The translations under genes were made by a program, and so were the position numbers. From assembly GCA_036250225.1 (NCBI GenBank), contig JAPZLL010000011.1, positions 434,001-498,000 on the forward strand: 64,000 nucleotides of DNA, in the 5' to 3' direction. Origin of the DNA: Cercophora sp. LCS_1 (lineage: Eukaryota; Ascomycota; Sordariomycetes; Sordariales; Lasiosphaeriaceae). Positions 12,374 through 22,955 of the stretch are shown piece by piece (position 1 is the first letter of the stretch; each line of letters begins with the position of its first letter). The notes beneath the pieces were generated by a model. The model searched no databases. It was not told the DNA's origin and was given only the letters and a program-made list of their open reading frames with translations.

Positions 12374-13551
12374 GCACGCGGCTGCTCATGAGATTGCCCA
12401 GCAATGGAACTCGAAATTCGTCTTCTTCCAAGCTGTCTTTTATGACACAAGTATCGCAAACAACTTATCGCACTCAATCTTCCGTTTCAAGCACGACAGT
12501 GTTGGTAAAGGGTGTGTGTCGCCTACAAAATGAGAGCCTCAACACCGGATCGAGCGACGAGCCGCTCATATCGCCACACACCGAGGTTGCACCTCTGTCG
12601 GCCAGTTTGCTCCTTTCCTCCGTCTGCGCCCGCTCCGTGGATAATTTACGAACTGTGCCTCCGATGAAGCACCATGAGGCTGACTCCCACAATTTTCCGA
12701 GGCTCGCGCGACGGTCCACAAGGAGACACCGGAATTGTCACGGAATCGACTCGGCCGAGTTGAAGCATTTCCGTCCATGGTGGGGATTATGATATTGGAA
12801 ATCTCCAGTGTGCAACTGGGCGTCTTCTGGTCAATTGATGGTGTCCAATGGTGCTCCATGGTCTGGTGCCCACCCGAGACCGTGTGATGCGTTGTTGCCT
12901 GCTTCCGGCCCCGATCTTATCGCCGATGGCACCACCAACCCACGCGCGGGATATCATTCGTTTCATCTTTCCATCTTAGTCAAGCTTGACTCCAAGCAGG
13001 TCACATGCTCACCGCGCTCTGCTCTTGTGCCATGCTGTGCTCAGGGGCACGAACCTATGTTAAGTGTGGGCTCTGACGGACCACTTCATCGGGTCTTACA
13101 ACAACATGGAGATTTGCGGGGTGAGCTATCAGCTTTTGGCTTTTGGTGGGGGAAATCGCAAGAATTTCACTCATCTGACGTGACAAGATGTGACGAGGAC
13201 CTTGATGGTTGCACGGCCGGATTCCGGAGTGTTGACATTCGCACCTTCTCGCTGCGTTGTGCTGAGGTGCACCTTAACGTCCCGCGGCTCCTTCCCTCGC
13301 GACGATAAAACCCGCCTGAGGACTGAATCGAAAAGCATCTTTTTTCCCACCACAAATCGGAAACCTCTTGTCCCTCTCTCTTCCACACCACCGTTCATCT
13401 TCAAACTCAACAGCCAACTTCGGTCTCAACCAGACTTCACACCTCCTCTCCGCAAGTATACTTTGACAACCGTAAACACTCTCCTTTCCTTCCTTCCTTT
13501 TCAAACCGATCCACCTGCTAACTCGGGAAGGCCAATTTCTCAGACACCAAG
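12374..13551. other. intergenic, promoter of the Hce2 gene
   Basis: No gene supported. The part near the next start has a TATA-like gataaaac at about 13303 and a long C/T-rich leader (13370-13540), consistent with a well-expressed secreted protein gene. Confidence 0.45.
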
Positions 13552-14196
13552 ATGCATTTCTTCGGTCTCGTCGCAGCAATCGCCATCTCGGCCCTGGGCC
13601 TCCCGGCTTTTGGTGCCCCGTCACCTGCCAACGATGACCCTGTCGAGTTTCACTCGATGCTGGCCGCGCGCAATGTCTCGACCGCCAACGAGAACTGGTG
13701 CATGCAGAACGACATTGTGGGCAAGACTACCACTGCCTCCCCGTTGGCCGCCGATTGCCAGCAGATCGCAGCAAACATTGCCGCTGGTGGTGAATGGCAT
13801 GTCGGCTGGGGCGGCACTCACCGTAAGTCAACGAGTTTCTTGAATTTATTTTAATTCCCTTCAAGATCATCTTTGCCCCCTTCCGGCAGGCGGACTTTGA
13901 CGCCCCATCACACACAGTCGTCGAACGACCGTTTGAGGGAGATGGGCAGCGCTAACTTTGTAGTAGAGGTTGCCCAGTACGGTACCTGTGCGATTGGAGT
14001 CACCGTGTTGACCTCGATGACGGTCATGAAACTTGGCAACCAAGATATCATCAAGTTCATCAGTCGTTCGATTGACCAGTTTCTGTGGAACGGTCTCGTT
14101 GGCTCGGAAGCCAAGATGAACTGCCCCGATATCATCGACGGCGACAAAGTCACAGCAACTGCGCAGTTTGGCCTTTATCACGACTCTACGGAGTGA
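13552..14196 (+). CDS. secreted Hce2-domain protein (Ecp2-like effector family)
   Basis: Small secreted protein of about 166 aa. The ATG at 13552 starts a clear signal peptide (MHFFGLVAAIAISALGLPAF) ending near APSPA. The mature part matches the Hce2 pattern: first Cys in ENWCMQND, LAADCQQIAANI, YGTCAIGV, then GNQDIIKFISRSIDQF and AKMNCPDI, so four cysteines that could form two disulfides. Exon 1 is 13552-13822 and exon 2 starts at 13964 or 13967, after an intron with a GCTAAC branch site and a tandem TAGTAG acceptor. Hce2 proteins include the fungal effector Ecp2; many occur in non-pathogens, so a role in host contact is only a possibility. Annotated from sequence only. Confidence 0.85.
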
Positions 14197-14510
14197 CGGT
14201 GTCATGGGCTAAGGACTTTGAGATCTGGGATGGCGGATATCGGGCTCGGGATCTGGAGTTAAGCGGCGCAGGGATTTGGGGCTTAGATGGAAGAGGTCTT
14301 GGGGCCAAGTATTCGGGGCAACCGAGTGGAAACTGGGCAGGTTTTCATGGTCATTTGATGGGACTTGGTGGGTTCGGATCTCCACTCTTGGGTTGTTGAT
14401 CCTCCTCACTGGACCAGATATTAATCGCACAGTGCATTTTCATTGTTTGCACCAAGCAGCGTCCGTTTGAACCTAACCGATCTTAGTATCTCCGACCGTT
14501 CCTGCGCTGA

Positions 14511-14517
14511 TATATAG
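14511..14517 (+). promoter_or_regulatory. TATA box for the hexapeptide acetyltransferase
   Basis: TATATAG lies 90 bp upstream of the ATG at 14607, a usual distance for a TATA-containing fungal promoter. Confidence 0.45.
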
Positions 14518-14606
14518 GGTGCATCCGTCCCTGTTGACAACTGGTTTCATGTGGTGTTGCGACCTCCTCATTGACAACATCTCCGTCCACGCAGAACACC
14601 CTAACA

Positions 14607-15405
14607 ATGGCCCTCCGTTCTATTGACCCCGTTGAGAATCGGCAGCGCATGCTTTCTGGCGAACTGTATTACTCATTTACCCCAGATCTCATCGCTGATC
14701 GTCGGCGATGTAAAGCGGCGTGCTTGGAGTACAATGAGCACTCGGTAGCTGGGGTTGCACCTCGGAGGAAGTTGGTTGAGCTGTGGAATAAGTACGTGAG
14801 CTGGATGGGGTCGCTGAACTTTGGCTGATCAAGGTCGCAGACTTGTTCGGGATGAGACGCCTTTACCTCTGGTAGCTGCTACTCCAGAGGAGGACGAGGA
14901 TCTCTTTGGGGACTACCCATGGGTGGACGGCCCGGTCAAGATGGACTACGGGTTCAACGTCAAGTTTGTGCGCCCCTTCCCGTCGTGAGAATCTTTATGA
15001 TTGACCATGTGTAGGTTTGGGAAGAACGTCTACGTCAACTTCAACAGCACATGGCTTGACACCTGTCAGATCACAGTCGGCGCGCGCACGCTGATCGGAC
15101 CCAACTGCTGCTTCTTCGCCGCCACGCATCCCATTGATCCTGTTGTGCGCAATGGAACCAACGGGCCCGAAGGAGGCAAGCCGATCACCATTGGAGAGGA
15201 CTGCTGGTTTGGCGGCAACTGCATCGTCTTGCCAGGGGTGACCATTGGCAACGGTGTCACGATTGGGGCGGGGAGTGTGGTGACCAAGGACGTGCCGGAC
15301 TATGTCATCGTTGCTGGGAATCCCGCAAAGGTGGTCCGCAATATTGAGCGGACTGGAGGGGAAGTGGCGGAGGAGGGAACACTGGACGGGGCGAAGTCAT
15401 CGTGA
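14607..15405 (+). CDS. hexapeptide-repeat O-acetyltransferase (maltose/galactoside acetyltransferase type)
   Basis: Cytosolic left-handed beta-helix acetyltransferase using acetyl-CoA, similar to maltose O-acetyltransferase and NodL. Three exons in phase, 14607-14791, 14841-14963 and 15015-15405, give 232 aa. The Mac-type N-terminal domain is RMLSGELYYSFTPDLIADRR. Hexapeptide turns include ITVGARTLIGPNC, the catalytic-loop histidine in FFAATHPIDPVVR, ITIGEDCWFGGNCIVLPG, and TIGNGVTIGAGSVVTKDVPD ending in AGNPAKVVR. Introns are 49 and 51 bp. The gene ends only 44 bp from the stop of the convergent gene. The sugar acceptor cannot be named. Confidence 0.88.
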
Positions 15406-15449
15406 AAGGGGCCAGGGTGGCAAGTCAGTGAGACGACCACGAGTTCGCA

Positions 15450-16748
15450 TCACCGCTTCGTCTTGTCCTTGCCCTGCCAGGGCAACGACCATCCAGCCGG
15501 GGGCCACCCCTTGGCTTTGGAAGAGCTGGCCTTTGCGAGCTCCTCCATCTTCTTAGCTACGTCAGCCTGTAGCACCATCCAGCGGCCTTCCATCTCAGCC
15601 TGGCTGATAGGATTGCCGCCGTCCGGCAGTGTGTCCTTGTCCTTTGCGCCATCATATCGGCCCTCGCTCAGGCCCAGCACTTGACACAGACCCTCGACCT
15701 TTTCCATCAACCACTCCTCATGTTCCAGCCCATGTTTCCAATGATCAGGGAGCATCCCATAGCCCAAATAGCCGCCCAACAACGCCCCAGCAAAGCAAGC
15801 ATTCGTATCCGCATCTCCACCCTGCATGACCAACTCGGTGATCAACTCCTCAAAGATCCTCGACCTCGCCCACAACCCCCCATCCTCACCAACCCTCCTC
15901 ATCGCTAACCTAAGCACCACCAACCCAGCCCCAAGCGCCTTGTATACATAGCCAATCGCCGCCGCCTCATCCAGCTTCAACTCCTCTAAACTCTGCGCCC
16001 GCACATGTCTCTCCAACTCATCGGCATCCAGCTCCTCATCCCCACCCTGCGCGATAAACCAGGCCCTCCCCCGTTCCACAACCCCATCAATCTCTGTCTC
16101 GCTCCTCACCTCACCCCTGACCAACCCCCTGACGAGCCCCGTCCCAATCACACAAGCAACAACACACCTCGGATCGACATGCGTCGCCCTCGAAAACTTC
16201 GCCGCAGCACGAAACGCCACCTCCTCTTCCTCCCAAATACACATAACCCCCAAAGGATGGGTCCGCATCAAACTCCCATTCGGCGCGACCCGTTTCCCCG
16301 TATCAACCCAATATTTCCTCGCCACCGCCTCAGGGTCAACGTCAAACCCCTTTGTCGCAACCACCGTGCCGACTAGCCGTCCCAAACCAAGCGGCATTGT
16401 GTTGAGCGGGCGTAGGCCCTGCTGTACCCAGATTCGTAGGCGGGAGGCGAGATCTTGCTGGGTTGGGAGCGACGAGGTGTGTAGGTATGCGAGGAGGAGG
16501 AGCAAAGCGTGGTCTGTGTCGTCTGTCCAGTGACGGGGCGGTTTGGAGAGGCGGTGGAGGTCTGGGTGGAAGGTGGTGGGTGTGGGAGTGAGGGTGAATC
16601 TGCGGGTTGGGTAGGCGGCGAGGGAGGAGGAGGCCGAGAGGAATTCGGTGTAGAGGCCGATCGTGTCGCCGAGGGCTGAGCCGAGGAGGGTGCCGGTTGC
16701 GAGGTCGCGGTGGGCGGCGAGGAGGAGGGGGGATGTTGGGGCGGGCAT
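15450..16748 (-). CDS. ADP-ribosylglycohydrolase family protein
   Basis: Single-exon 432-aa protein. The open frame runs upstream to 16769, but the first ATG is at 16748 (MPAPTSPLLLAAHRDLATGT). It shows the ADP-ribosyl-glycohydrolase (ARH/DraG) core: LLGSALGDTIGLYTEFLS at the N terminus, metal-binding WTDDTDHALLLL near residue 75, PNGSLMRTHPLGV, and the C-terminal metal site GGDADTNACFAGALLGGYLG. These Asp/Thr residues bind two magnesium ions that hydrolyse ADP-ribose linkages. All key acidic residues are present, so it is probably active. The coding strand is C-rich for the first third, then G-rich. Substrate (protein or nucleotide ADP-ribose) unknown. Confidence 0.9.
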   Translation of the reverse strand: MPAPTSPLLLAAHRDLATGTLLGSALGDTIGLYTEFLSASSSLAAYPTRRFTLTPTPTTFHPDLHRLSKPPRHWTDDTDHALLLLLAYLHTSSLPTQQDLASRLRIWVQQGLRPLNTMPLGLGRLVGTVVATKGFDVDPEAVARKYWVDTGKRVAPNGSLMRTHPLGVMCIWEEEEVAFRAAAKFSRATHVDPRCVVACVIGTGLVRGLVRGEVRSETEIDGVVERGRAWFIAQGGDEELDADELERHVRAQSLEELKLDEAAAIGYVYKALGAGLVVLRLAMRRVGEDGGLWARSRIFEELITELVMQGGDADTNACFAGALLGGYLGYGMLPDHWKHGLEHEEWLMEKVEGLCQVLGLSEGRYDGAKDKDTLPDGGNPISQAEMEGRWMVLQADVAKKMEELAKASSSKAKGWPPAGWSLPWQGKDKTKR

Positions 16749-18697
16749 TTTGGTGGTGGTGATTTGCAATTGGATTTGGTGGTACTGGAAATGTGGGAGG
16801 TTCGTTGTAGGGGTGCGGAGGAGATTGCGAGCGAGGATGTTGGGTTGGTGTTGCGTTCAGCTGCCCGGCCCGTGACGCGTTTGGCGTTGTGGCGGGGTGT
16901 GCCGCTAGTGCTTTTGGGGTGAGCTACAGGGCGGGCCTGACAAGGATCACAATTGTGATCCAGGTCAACACTGCAATTTGGCCCTCCCCGGAGAGGTTCA
17001 CGCTGCAATGTCAGGTTGTGTGAAGAATGAGTCCATTTCTAACCCTGGCGCCACCGTACAAATGTGTGGGATGCGTTCTTCACACCGCGTGGATGTTCAA
17101 TGACTCCAATCAACGCGTAGGTAGGGGGTTCGACCAGCCACAGGCTGCACTGCAATTCGAGAAAGAGGGGGCGACAATCAATGCAAGGCGCAGATAGAAG
17201 CCATGGGATGCGCAGATGCTTCGGGGCGTGTCTCGCGTCCCCTGTTGTGTCTTTATGGGTGGAATGCCCGCTGGAACTGCCCAAATCCCGACGGCGACGC
17301 TCGGCCATCGTCAAGCAAAGCCTGTCACTTTTCCCACAACATTCACACTCGTTTGATATCACATCAATTCGAAAAGAGCGGCAAATAGCCCCAATACGGC
17401 ACCAAGTAGAATTTTGGCTTTCGACGCATGCCAGTGGTGTTCACAACCTGGCTTCGAGGTTGCGCAGCAGTGACGGGAGTCCCCAACAGTTTTTATGCCC
17501 TTTGCCCAAGATCATGGCTTGAACGTGGGCATTGGCGGGTCTTGATTGGTTTCCAGTAGCGAATCCGTCTGCTGCCATCACAGCTTCCCTATAAGCACTG
17601 CAATTTGTGCTTCTCCTGAAGGCCTTGCGCCAGGCTGTAGCGTTGCGGAGCGGTGTGCGTTGAGTGGGAGCGGAACGCGGGGCCCGACACGGGGAAAAAC
17701 GCCCCCCGCAAACGCCAAGCCCCGCCCTGGCATGCACGACCGTCCCACCGAGCTGCGCCATCTCACAAGCTTTTCGGCAGGACGGGAGCAGAGGCGCCAT
17801 CGGATGAACGAATCCCCTGACGGAGCCTCAAGGGTTTGGGTCCTCGCAAGTATTTACGGGTCTCGAGGAATTACCGTCGTCTTGATGAGCATCATGCACA
17901 ACGCCATCCTCCAGGCATGTGCATGCCAGGCTCACCGAAACGGCTTCCCAACCCCAACACGTGGTTTGCAGGACGGAAATATGCTGGTATCATTGAGTGA
18001 ACCAACTAAATCCCCGCGTGTTTGTTATAACCCCTTCAGATCATCCGAGCACGAAGATGCCGTAACTTGTTGAGGATTCGGGATGCGTGAAAGAGCTGCT
18101 GCCTGGTAATCAATGGGGACGCTTGATGCAGGAACACACCCTGGCCGCCGCCGGCCGCCACTATTCCAAGCAATGTTACCTCGCCGTGCACATGGACCGT
18201 TGAGAGAAATAAGCTTCTGATGGCGAATGCAACCCTGGCCTCCTGTTCTGGGGGCTTTGCGTGGCGCTGATAGACAGGAAACGATGCAAGGAATAGAATC
18301 CAACGCCAGCTGGGAGTCCCAAAGGTAAAGTCAACTGCAACCCTGTTCAGCATGGGGTAGGAATATTTCGAACATCACTTAGCACCAACATCACAAAAGT
18401 GTCTCGCAGGTCGAGTACGACCTAACCAGGCGTAGGAAGAGGATCCCAGAAGGCCACCGACTTTCCAATCACATGGTCAACACTCCGGGGGGTATTGTAC
18501 GTCAGAGACTAGAAGAGGGCACGGTTCTGACAGTCGAAGTCTCCAACCACAACTATATATATGGGGCCCATTCGCGCTCGTAACAGCTCAACTCTTTTCT
18601 CCTGCACCACAGACACACACAACTTCAAGTCCTCCATTTCTTCCTCAGCCATTGAGTCATCTTGCCAAGGTGTCAATTTTCTTCCCAAGCCGACACA
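16749..18697. other. long intergenic region
   Basis: About 1.9 kb between divergent genes. The frames here look like chance. The only promoter sign is the TATA box at 18554. No RNA gene or repeat recognised. Confidence 0.5.
18554..18562 (+). promoter_or_regulatory. TATA box upstream of a small secreted protein gene
   Basis: A TATATATAT stretch lies 136-144 bp before the ATG at 18698, followed by a C/A-rich leader. It suggests the gene is, or was recently, transcribed despite its broken frame. Confidence 0.45.
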
Positions 18698-19169
18698 ATG
18701 GTCTCTCTCCGCGCCGTTGCCATCCATTTCGCTGCTGCAACTCTTGCCGTCGCTCTCCGGCCGAGGACCCAGCGCAGCACGGCAACCTGGCCAAGCGAGG
18801 CCCTTTGGCGGCCGCGTGTAACGAATTGCAACTCATTGGCTGGAATATTGGCGTCCAGGCTCAGAATGCTGCGGGCGCGAATGCTGACAGAGTATGTATA
18901 CCCAACCGAATCCAACCCAACTCCAACTCAAGCCGGCTCAAGCTTTGCCTTTGGCTTGCTGTAGTTTTGCCTTCTTTATTCCACCAAGCCAGTCTTCTGT
19001 ATTATGAGCTAACGACACACCAACGCAGTACAATCAAGTGTGGGAGGACTGGCAGTTCCATGTGAGCCGGCTAAATAATATTTGCCATAATTTCGACTTC
19101 TTGCTCACCCACCCGACTGATACTTATGCGGGCACGGAGCGGGATATGTGTCAGGCTTTTGGCTGCTGA
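18698..19169 (+). pseudogene. small secreted cysteine-rich protein with an internal frameshift
   Basis: The ATG at 18698 opens a signal peptide (MVSLRAVAIHFAAATLAVAL) in one frame. From about 18757 the plausible mature protein continues in another frame: a pro-segment ending in LAKRGP (a Kex2-type KR site), then CNELQLIGWNIGVQAQNAAG. A donor at 18892 (GTATGT) and acceptor at 19028 lead to exon 2 (YNQVWEDWQFHV ... DMCQAFGC), ending at the TGA at 19167-19169. A 96-bp in-frame intron 19062-19157 is an alternative. The mature part has four cysteines. No intron can bridge the frame change, so it is a mutation or a sequence error. Family not recognised. A candidate effector-like gene, now broken in this assembly. 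Confidence 0.5.
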
Positions 19170-20178
19170 GCGCCGTCGACATAATGGCAGCTTTGAGAGT
19201 GTTTGGGGCTGTGTATTTTTCTTGACAGACTGTTCCTGCTCTAGTTGCCTAAGGTGGCCTCGACGGCTTGAATTGAATCTGGTGGTTGGGTATCTGCCAT
19301 TTACTTTATCAAGATACCTATTCCGAATCGCTGGCCTAACAAGTCTCCTGTAAAGTGTGAGGCAAGATACTCTTGGATTGCACATTCGCTGGACACTGAA
19401 GTCAGATTTAGAAGGTTTACCTAGTTATTGTACCTTCCGGTGTATGCCAGAACCAACTGGCACTTGGTCAACTCAACTACTTTAACCAGGAGATGGCGGA
19501 ATCATGCGAGAGGTGGGGAGGTTGAGCTGGACTTGCTCTCTCCACGATGGATTGGGGAACCGAAGCTGTTGGAAGGAAGCCGTCTTTCCCGTCAACTGAT
19601 TCGACAATGGCAAGTGAGTGGTCGAGATGAGATGAAAATGATGTGAGACGGGAACCCGATTGCCGACGCCGTAAACAGCATGCCGGTTCTATGTCGGGAT
19701 CATCAACAAGCTTTAGTCGCCTGTCATAGTAAAATACTAAAATGCTGCTTTCTCTGTGAATCGGTGCGAAAGGATGCAGGAACAAACTTAAACGCTCCTT
19801 CCATCGCGTGAGCTTGACATCATACGATTGTCTTGGCTCCATGTGATCATGCACCATCAGTTCTCATCCAGAAATTCAGACAAAAATGGCCCATTCGATC
19901 CATGTCAAAAAGCCTCAAGATATCCAAATCCTTCCATCCCCAATGTCTCACTCACCCAATCCCACGCTAACCCGTATTCCCATCCACACCCCCAAACCAC
20001 CCCCAACCACGTCCCGATAAGCGAAAAAACGCGGGTGTCATGCGCCCCAACTCCCAACTGAGACACCCTTGTCTTTGATAAGCCTTGCCCCTCCATCCCC
20101 GATAATAACCTGCAGCGGGCAATGCAACAATCCCCTCGCATCCACATCCACCTCGTCCTTCTCAACCGCAGTCCCACC
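19170..20178. other. intergenic, upstream of the ClC channel
   Basis: No gene supported. The last 250 bp are strongly C-rich on the plus strand and run smoothly into the C-rich start of the channel gene. An in-frame ATG at 20122 could extend that gene by 19 residues. Confidence 0.45.
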
Positions 20179-22548
20179 ATGGCGAATCCACAACCACAAC
20201 CCGACCCCGAAGCAGCCGACGAAATAACACCCCTCATCCACCCCAACCCCAATCACCCCACCCATCCCTACACCGAAAATGTGTCATCACGCCGGCGCCG
20301 CCCCTCCCATTCCGGCTCATCCATCCTCTCCTCCCACCTCTCGGTCGACGAACTCGCCCTCGCCGACACAGCCATCGGCGAACGCCTCCCCTACGACGCC
20401 TACCAAACCATTGACTGGCTGCACGATCTCATCAAGGATTCGTTCCGGTACCGCGCCGTGAAATCAAGCAAGGGGGTTCGCGGCGCGTTTGTGTCTGCGT
20501 ATGAGGACTACCAGGGCTGGATCGTAGCCGGGTTGGTCGGTATCCTAACAGCGTGTGTGGCGTTTTTTGTCGATTATGCCGAGTCCGGGTTTGGGGATTT
20601 GAAGTTTGGGTATTGCAAGACGAATTGGGTTTTGGGGAGGGAGGCGTGTTGTTTTCCGAGGGAGGGGTGTGCGGGGTGGAGGGATTGGTTTGGTGATGAC
20701 GATGATGGAGGGGGCGGATGGAATGGGTTTGTCGTGTATGCGGGCGTTGCGTGGTTGCTGGCTATGGGGGCTGGGGTTGTGACCAAATTGACGAGGGAGG
20801 AGATCCCAGGGTTTGCCAACCACGAGTGTTTTGATGAGGGTCATGGGGAGGGGAACGTGAGCAGCGGGAATGGGAATGGGAATGGGAATGGGAATAAAAT
20901 TGCGTTTCTTGCGGCTGGGAGTGGAATTCCCGAGATCAAGCTGTTGTTGTCGGGGTTTGAGTTTCGGAATCTGCTGAGCTGGAGGGTGTTGGTTGTCAAG
21001 GCGGTGGGTGCGTCGCTTGCTGTTGCTTCGGGGCTGTGTGTTGGAAAGGAAGGACCGTTTGTGCATATTTCGACGAGCGCCGGGTATGTGGTTGCGAGGA
21101 TGTTTCCGCAGTTTCGGGATAACGGGCGGAAACTGAGGGAGATGTTGTCGGTGGCGTGTTCATCTGCACTGGCGGTGGCGTTTGGGTCGCCGGTTGGCGG
21201 TGTGTTGTTTGTTTACGAGGTGAGTCTTTTGAATGCATTTCGTGAGTGGCACTGACAGAAACAGGAAATGAGCAGCCAGTTTCCAAGAAAAGTCCTCTGG
21301 AAGGCCTTCTTTTGCTCTCTGGTAGCAGCCATCATGCTCAAGGGACTGGATCCAACCCGGACAGGACGTCTGGTCTTGTTCGAAACCAACTTTGGCGTCA
21401 TCTACAAGCCACACAACTACGTCTTTTTTGTCTTTCTCGGTATCTCGGGCGGTCTGTTCGGGGCCCTCTTCTGCAAAGCAAGCCAAGCCTGGACGAAACG
21501 AATGAAGCCCTTTATCAACAAACACCCCCTCGTCGAGTTGACGGTCATCGTCATCGTCACAGCCGCCCTCCAATACCCAAATCCCATTACGCGGGAGCCC
21601 GCCCTCCTTATGATCAAGAACCTCCTCCGCGACTGCGACCACAAAAACGGCGGCGGCTGGATTTGCGAACAAGAGCGCCAACCCGACAAGTCGGCCTACT
21701 ATTGGTGGTTGATAACCGGCACCGTTGTCAAAATCACCATGACCATCCTCACCATCGGCTCCCGCATCCCTTCGGGCCTCATCGTCCCCGCCCTCAGCGC
21801 CGGCGCCATCTACGGCCGTCTGATCGGTCAAATCCCACCCGACACGTCGCCCGCCATCTTCGCCATGGTCGGGGCGGCCGCATTTCTCGCCGGCGTCTCC
21901 CGCATGACTGTGTCTCTGACAGTCATCATGCTCGAGCTCACGGGCGAAGTGGAATACATACCACCTTTCATGATCGCCATTCTGACCGCCAAAGTGGTCG
22001 TTGACGCGCTTCACGAAGCAGGCGTGAATGACCACACCGTCCTCGGGGAATTCCTGGAGCACGAACACGCGACCAACATCGCACGACGCCACGGCGGGTT
22101 AGTCGAGGATCTGATCCCCCCGCAGCAGCACATGGTGGATATGACGCTGCATATGGGGCCTGAATACAAGGTGCTCAAGCAGACGCTTGCGCATAAGCTC
22201 GCGCGGATGAAGAGGCATGGATTGCGTGATGCGGCGCTTGTGCTGGTGGATGATCGGGAGATGCTGCATGGGATTATTTCCGAGGCCGAGCTGGATTTTG
22301 CGGTCAATGAGGAGGGCTATCTGGTGGAGAACGAGCCGTTTGATGTGTTGACAGGACCGTTGGCGACGTTTGTGGATCGGACGCCACTGACACTAAATGC
22401 GGCGGCGCCGCTGGAGATGTTGGTGGAGATGGTGTATCAACTGGGGTTGAGGCATGTTGTTGTTGTCGAGGAGGGGAGTTCACGGGTTTTGGGCGTCGTG
22501 TTGAAGCAGCAGATGATTTTGTATTTGGAACATTTGAGAGGTCTATGA
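20179..22548 (+). CDS. voltage-gated chloride channel/transporter (ClC family) with CBS pair
   Basis: Integral membrane ClC protein, probably of an intracellular compartment like yeast Gef1. Exons 20179-21219 and 21265-22548, with a 45-bp intron, give 774 aa. The three ion-pathway motifs are present: GSGIPEIKLLLSG (residue about 245), GKEGPFVHIS (about 290) and the junction-spanning PVGGVLFVYEE, whose glutamates include the gating Glu. The RIPSGLIVPALSAGAIYGR segment is the fourth. A pair of CBS domains follows (LVEDLIPPQQHMVDMTLH and TPLTLNAAAPLEMLVEMV). A luminal or cytosolic loop near residue 230 holds an Asn-Gly repeat encoded by a G-rich hexamer array. The ATG at 20122 is an alternative start. 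The coding strand changes from C-rich to G-rich twice. Confidence 0.92.
20866..20892 (+). repeat. GGGAAT hexanucleotide repeat, G-quadruplex motif
   Basis: Five GGG tracts at 20866, 20872, 20878, 20884 and 20890 are separated by AAT. They are in frame inside the ClC gene and encode alternating Asn-Gly. Four or more G-tracts with 3-nt loops match the standard quadruplex pattern on the coding strand. Confidence 0.8.
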
Positions 22549-22571
22549 TGGTTTTGTAGGATTCACTTGGT

Positions 22572-22930
22572 TTGGTAATAATGCAAGAATATCCCTCGAC
22601 AGAGGTCCCCCAAGGTATTCACGCCGATGACCACTCCGGTGATTACTCAGACGAAGAATACGACGTTAGCGACACCGAAGAAGCCGACGACTGCACTTTA
22701 GATGATGACGCTCAAGACCGACTACCAAAAGTTGTCGAATTTCTCTTACAAAATGGCGCCAACGTTATGGGAACAACTGCTCACCAGACCACCGCATTGC
22801 ACGAGTGTCTGTAAATCTCCTCCTAGGTGGCGGTGCTGATCCCAACATCCCATGCTTTGTCACGGATACACATGAGCGGGCCTCATTAATCCAGCCCATC
22901 CTGCATAATTGTGTGGACCATAATACCCAA
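22572..22930 (+). pseudogene. ankyrin-repeat relic
   Basis: An acidic segment (DYSDEEYDVSDTEEADDCTL) leads into an ankyrin unit, LPKVVEFLLQNGANVMGTT then TTALHECL, which stops at a TAA near 22812. The neighbouring frame continues the same repeat pattern as VNLLLGGGADPN. One ankyrin repeat is therefore split by a frameshift, with no room for an intron. It sits between the ClC and monooxygenase genes and looks like a remnant of a larger ankyrin gene. Confidence 0.5.
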
Positions 22931-22955
22931 GTCATTCCTGGCGGGTTCCTTCTCC

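Noticed and set aside
19477..19857. 126-codon minus-strand frame upstream of ClC
   Set aside because: No conserved-looking motif, no ATG-context or splice support; composition like random sequence.
21160..22092. Minus-strand 310-codon frame across the ClC gene
   Set aside because: Its sequence is low in complexity (many Gly, Asp, Val) and is exactly antisense to conserved channel and CBS residues.
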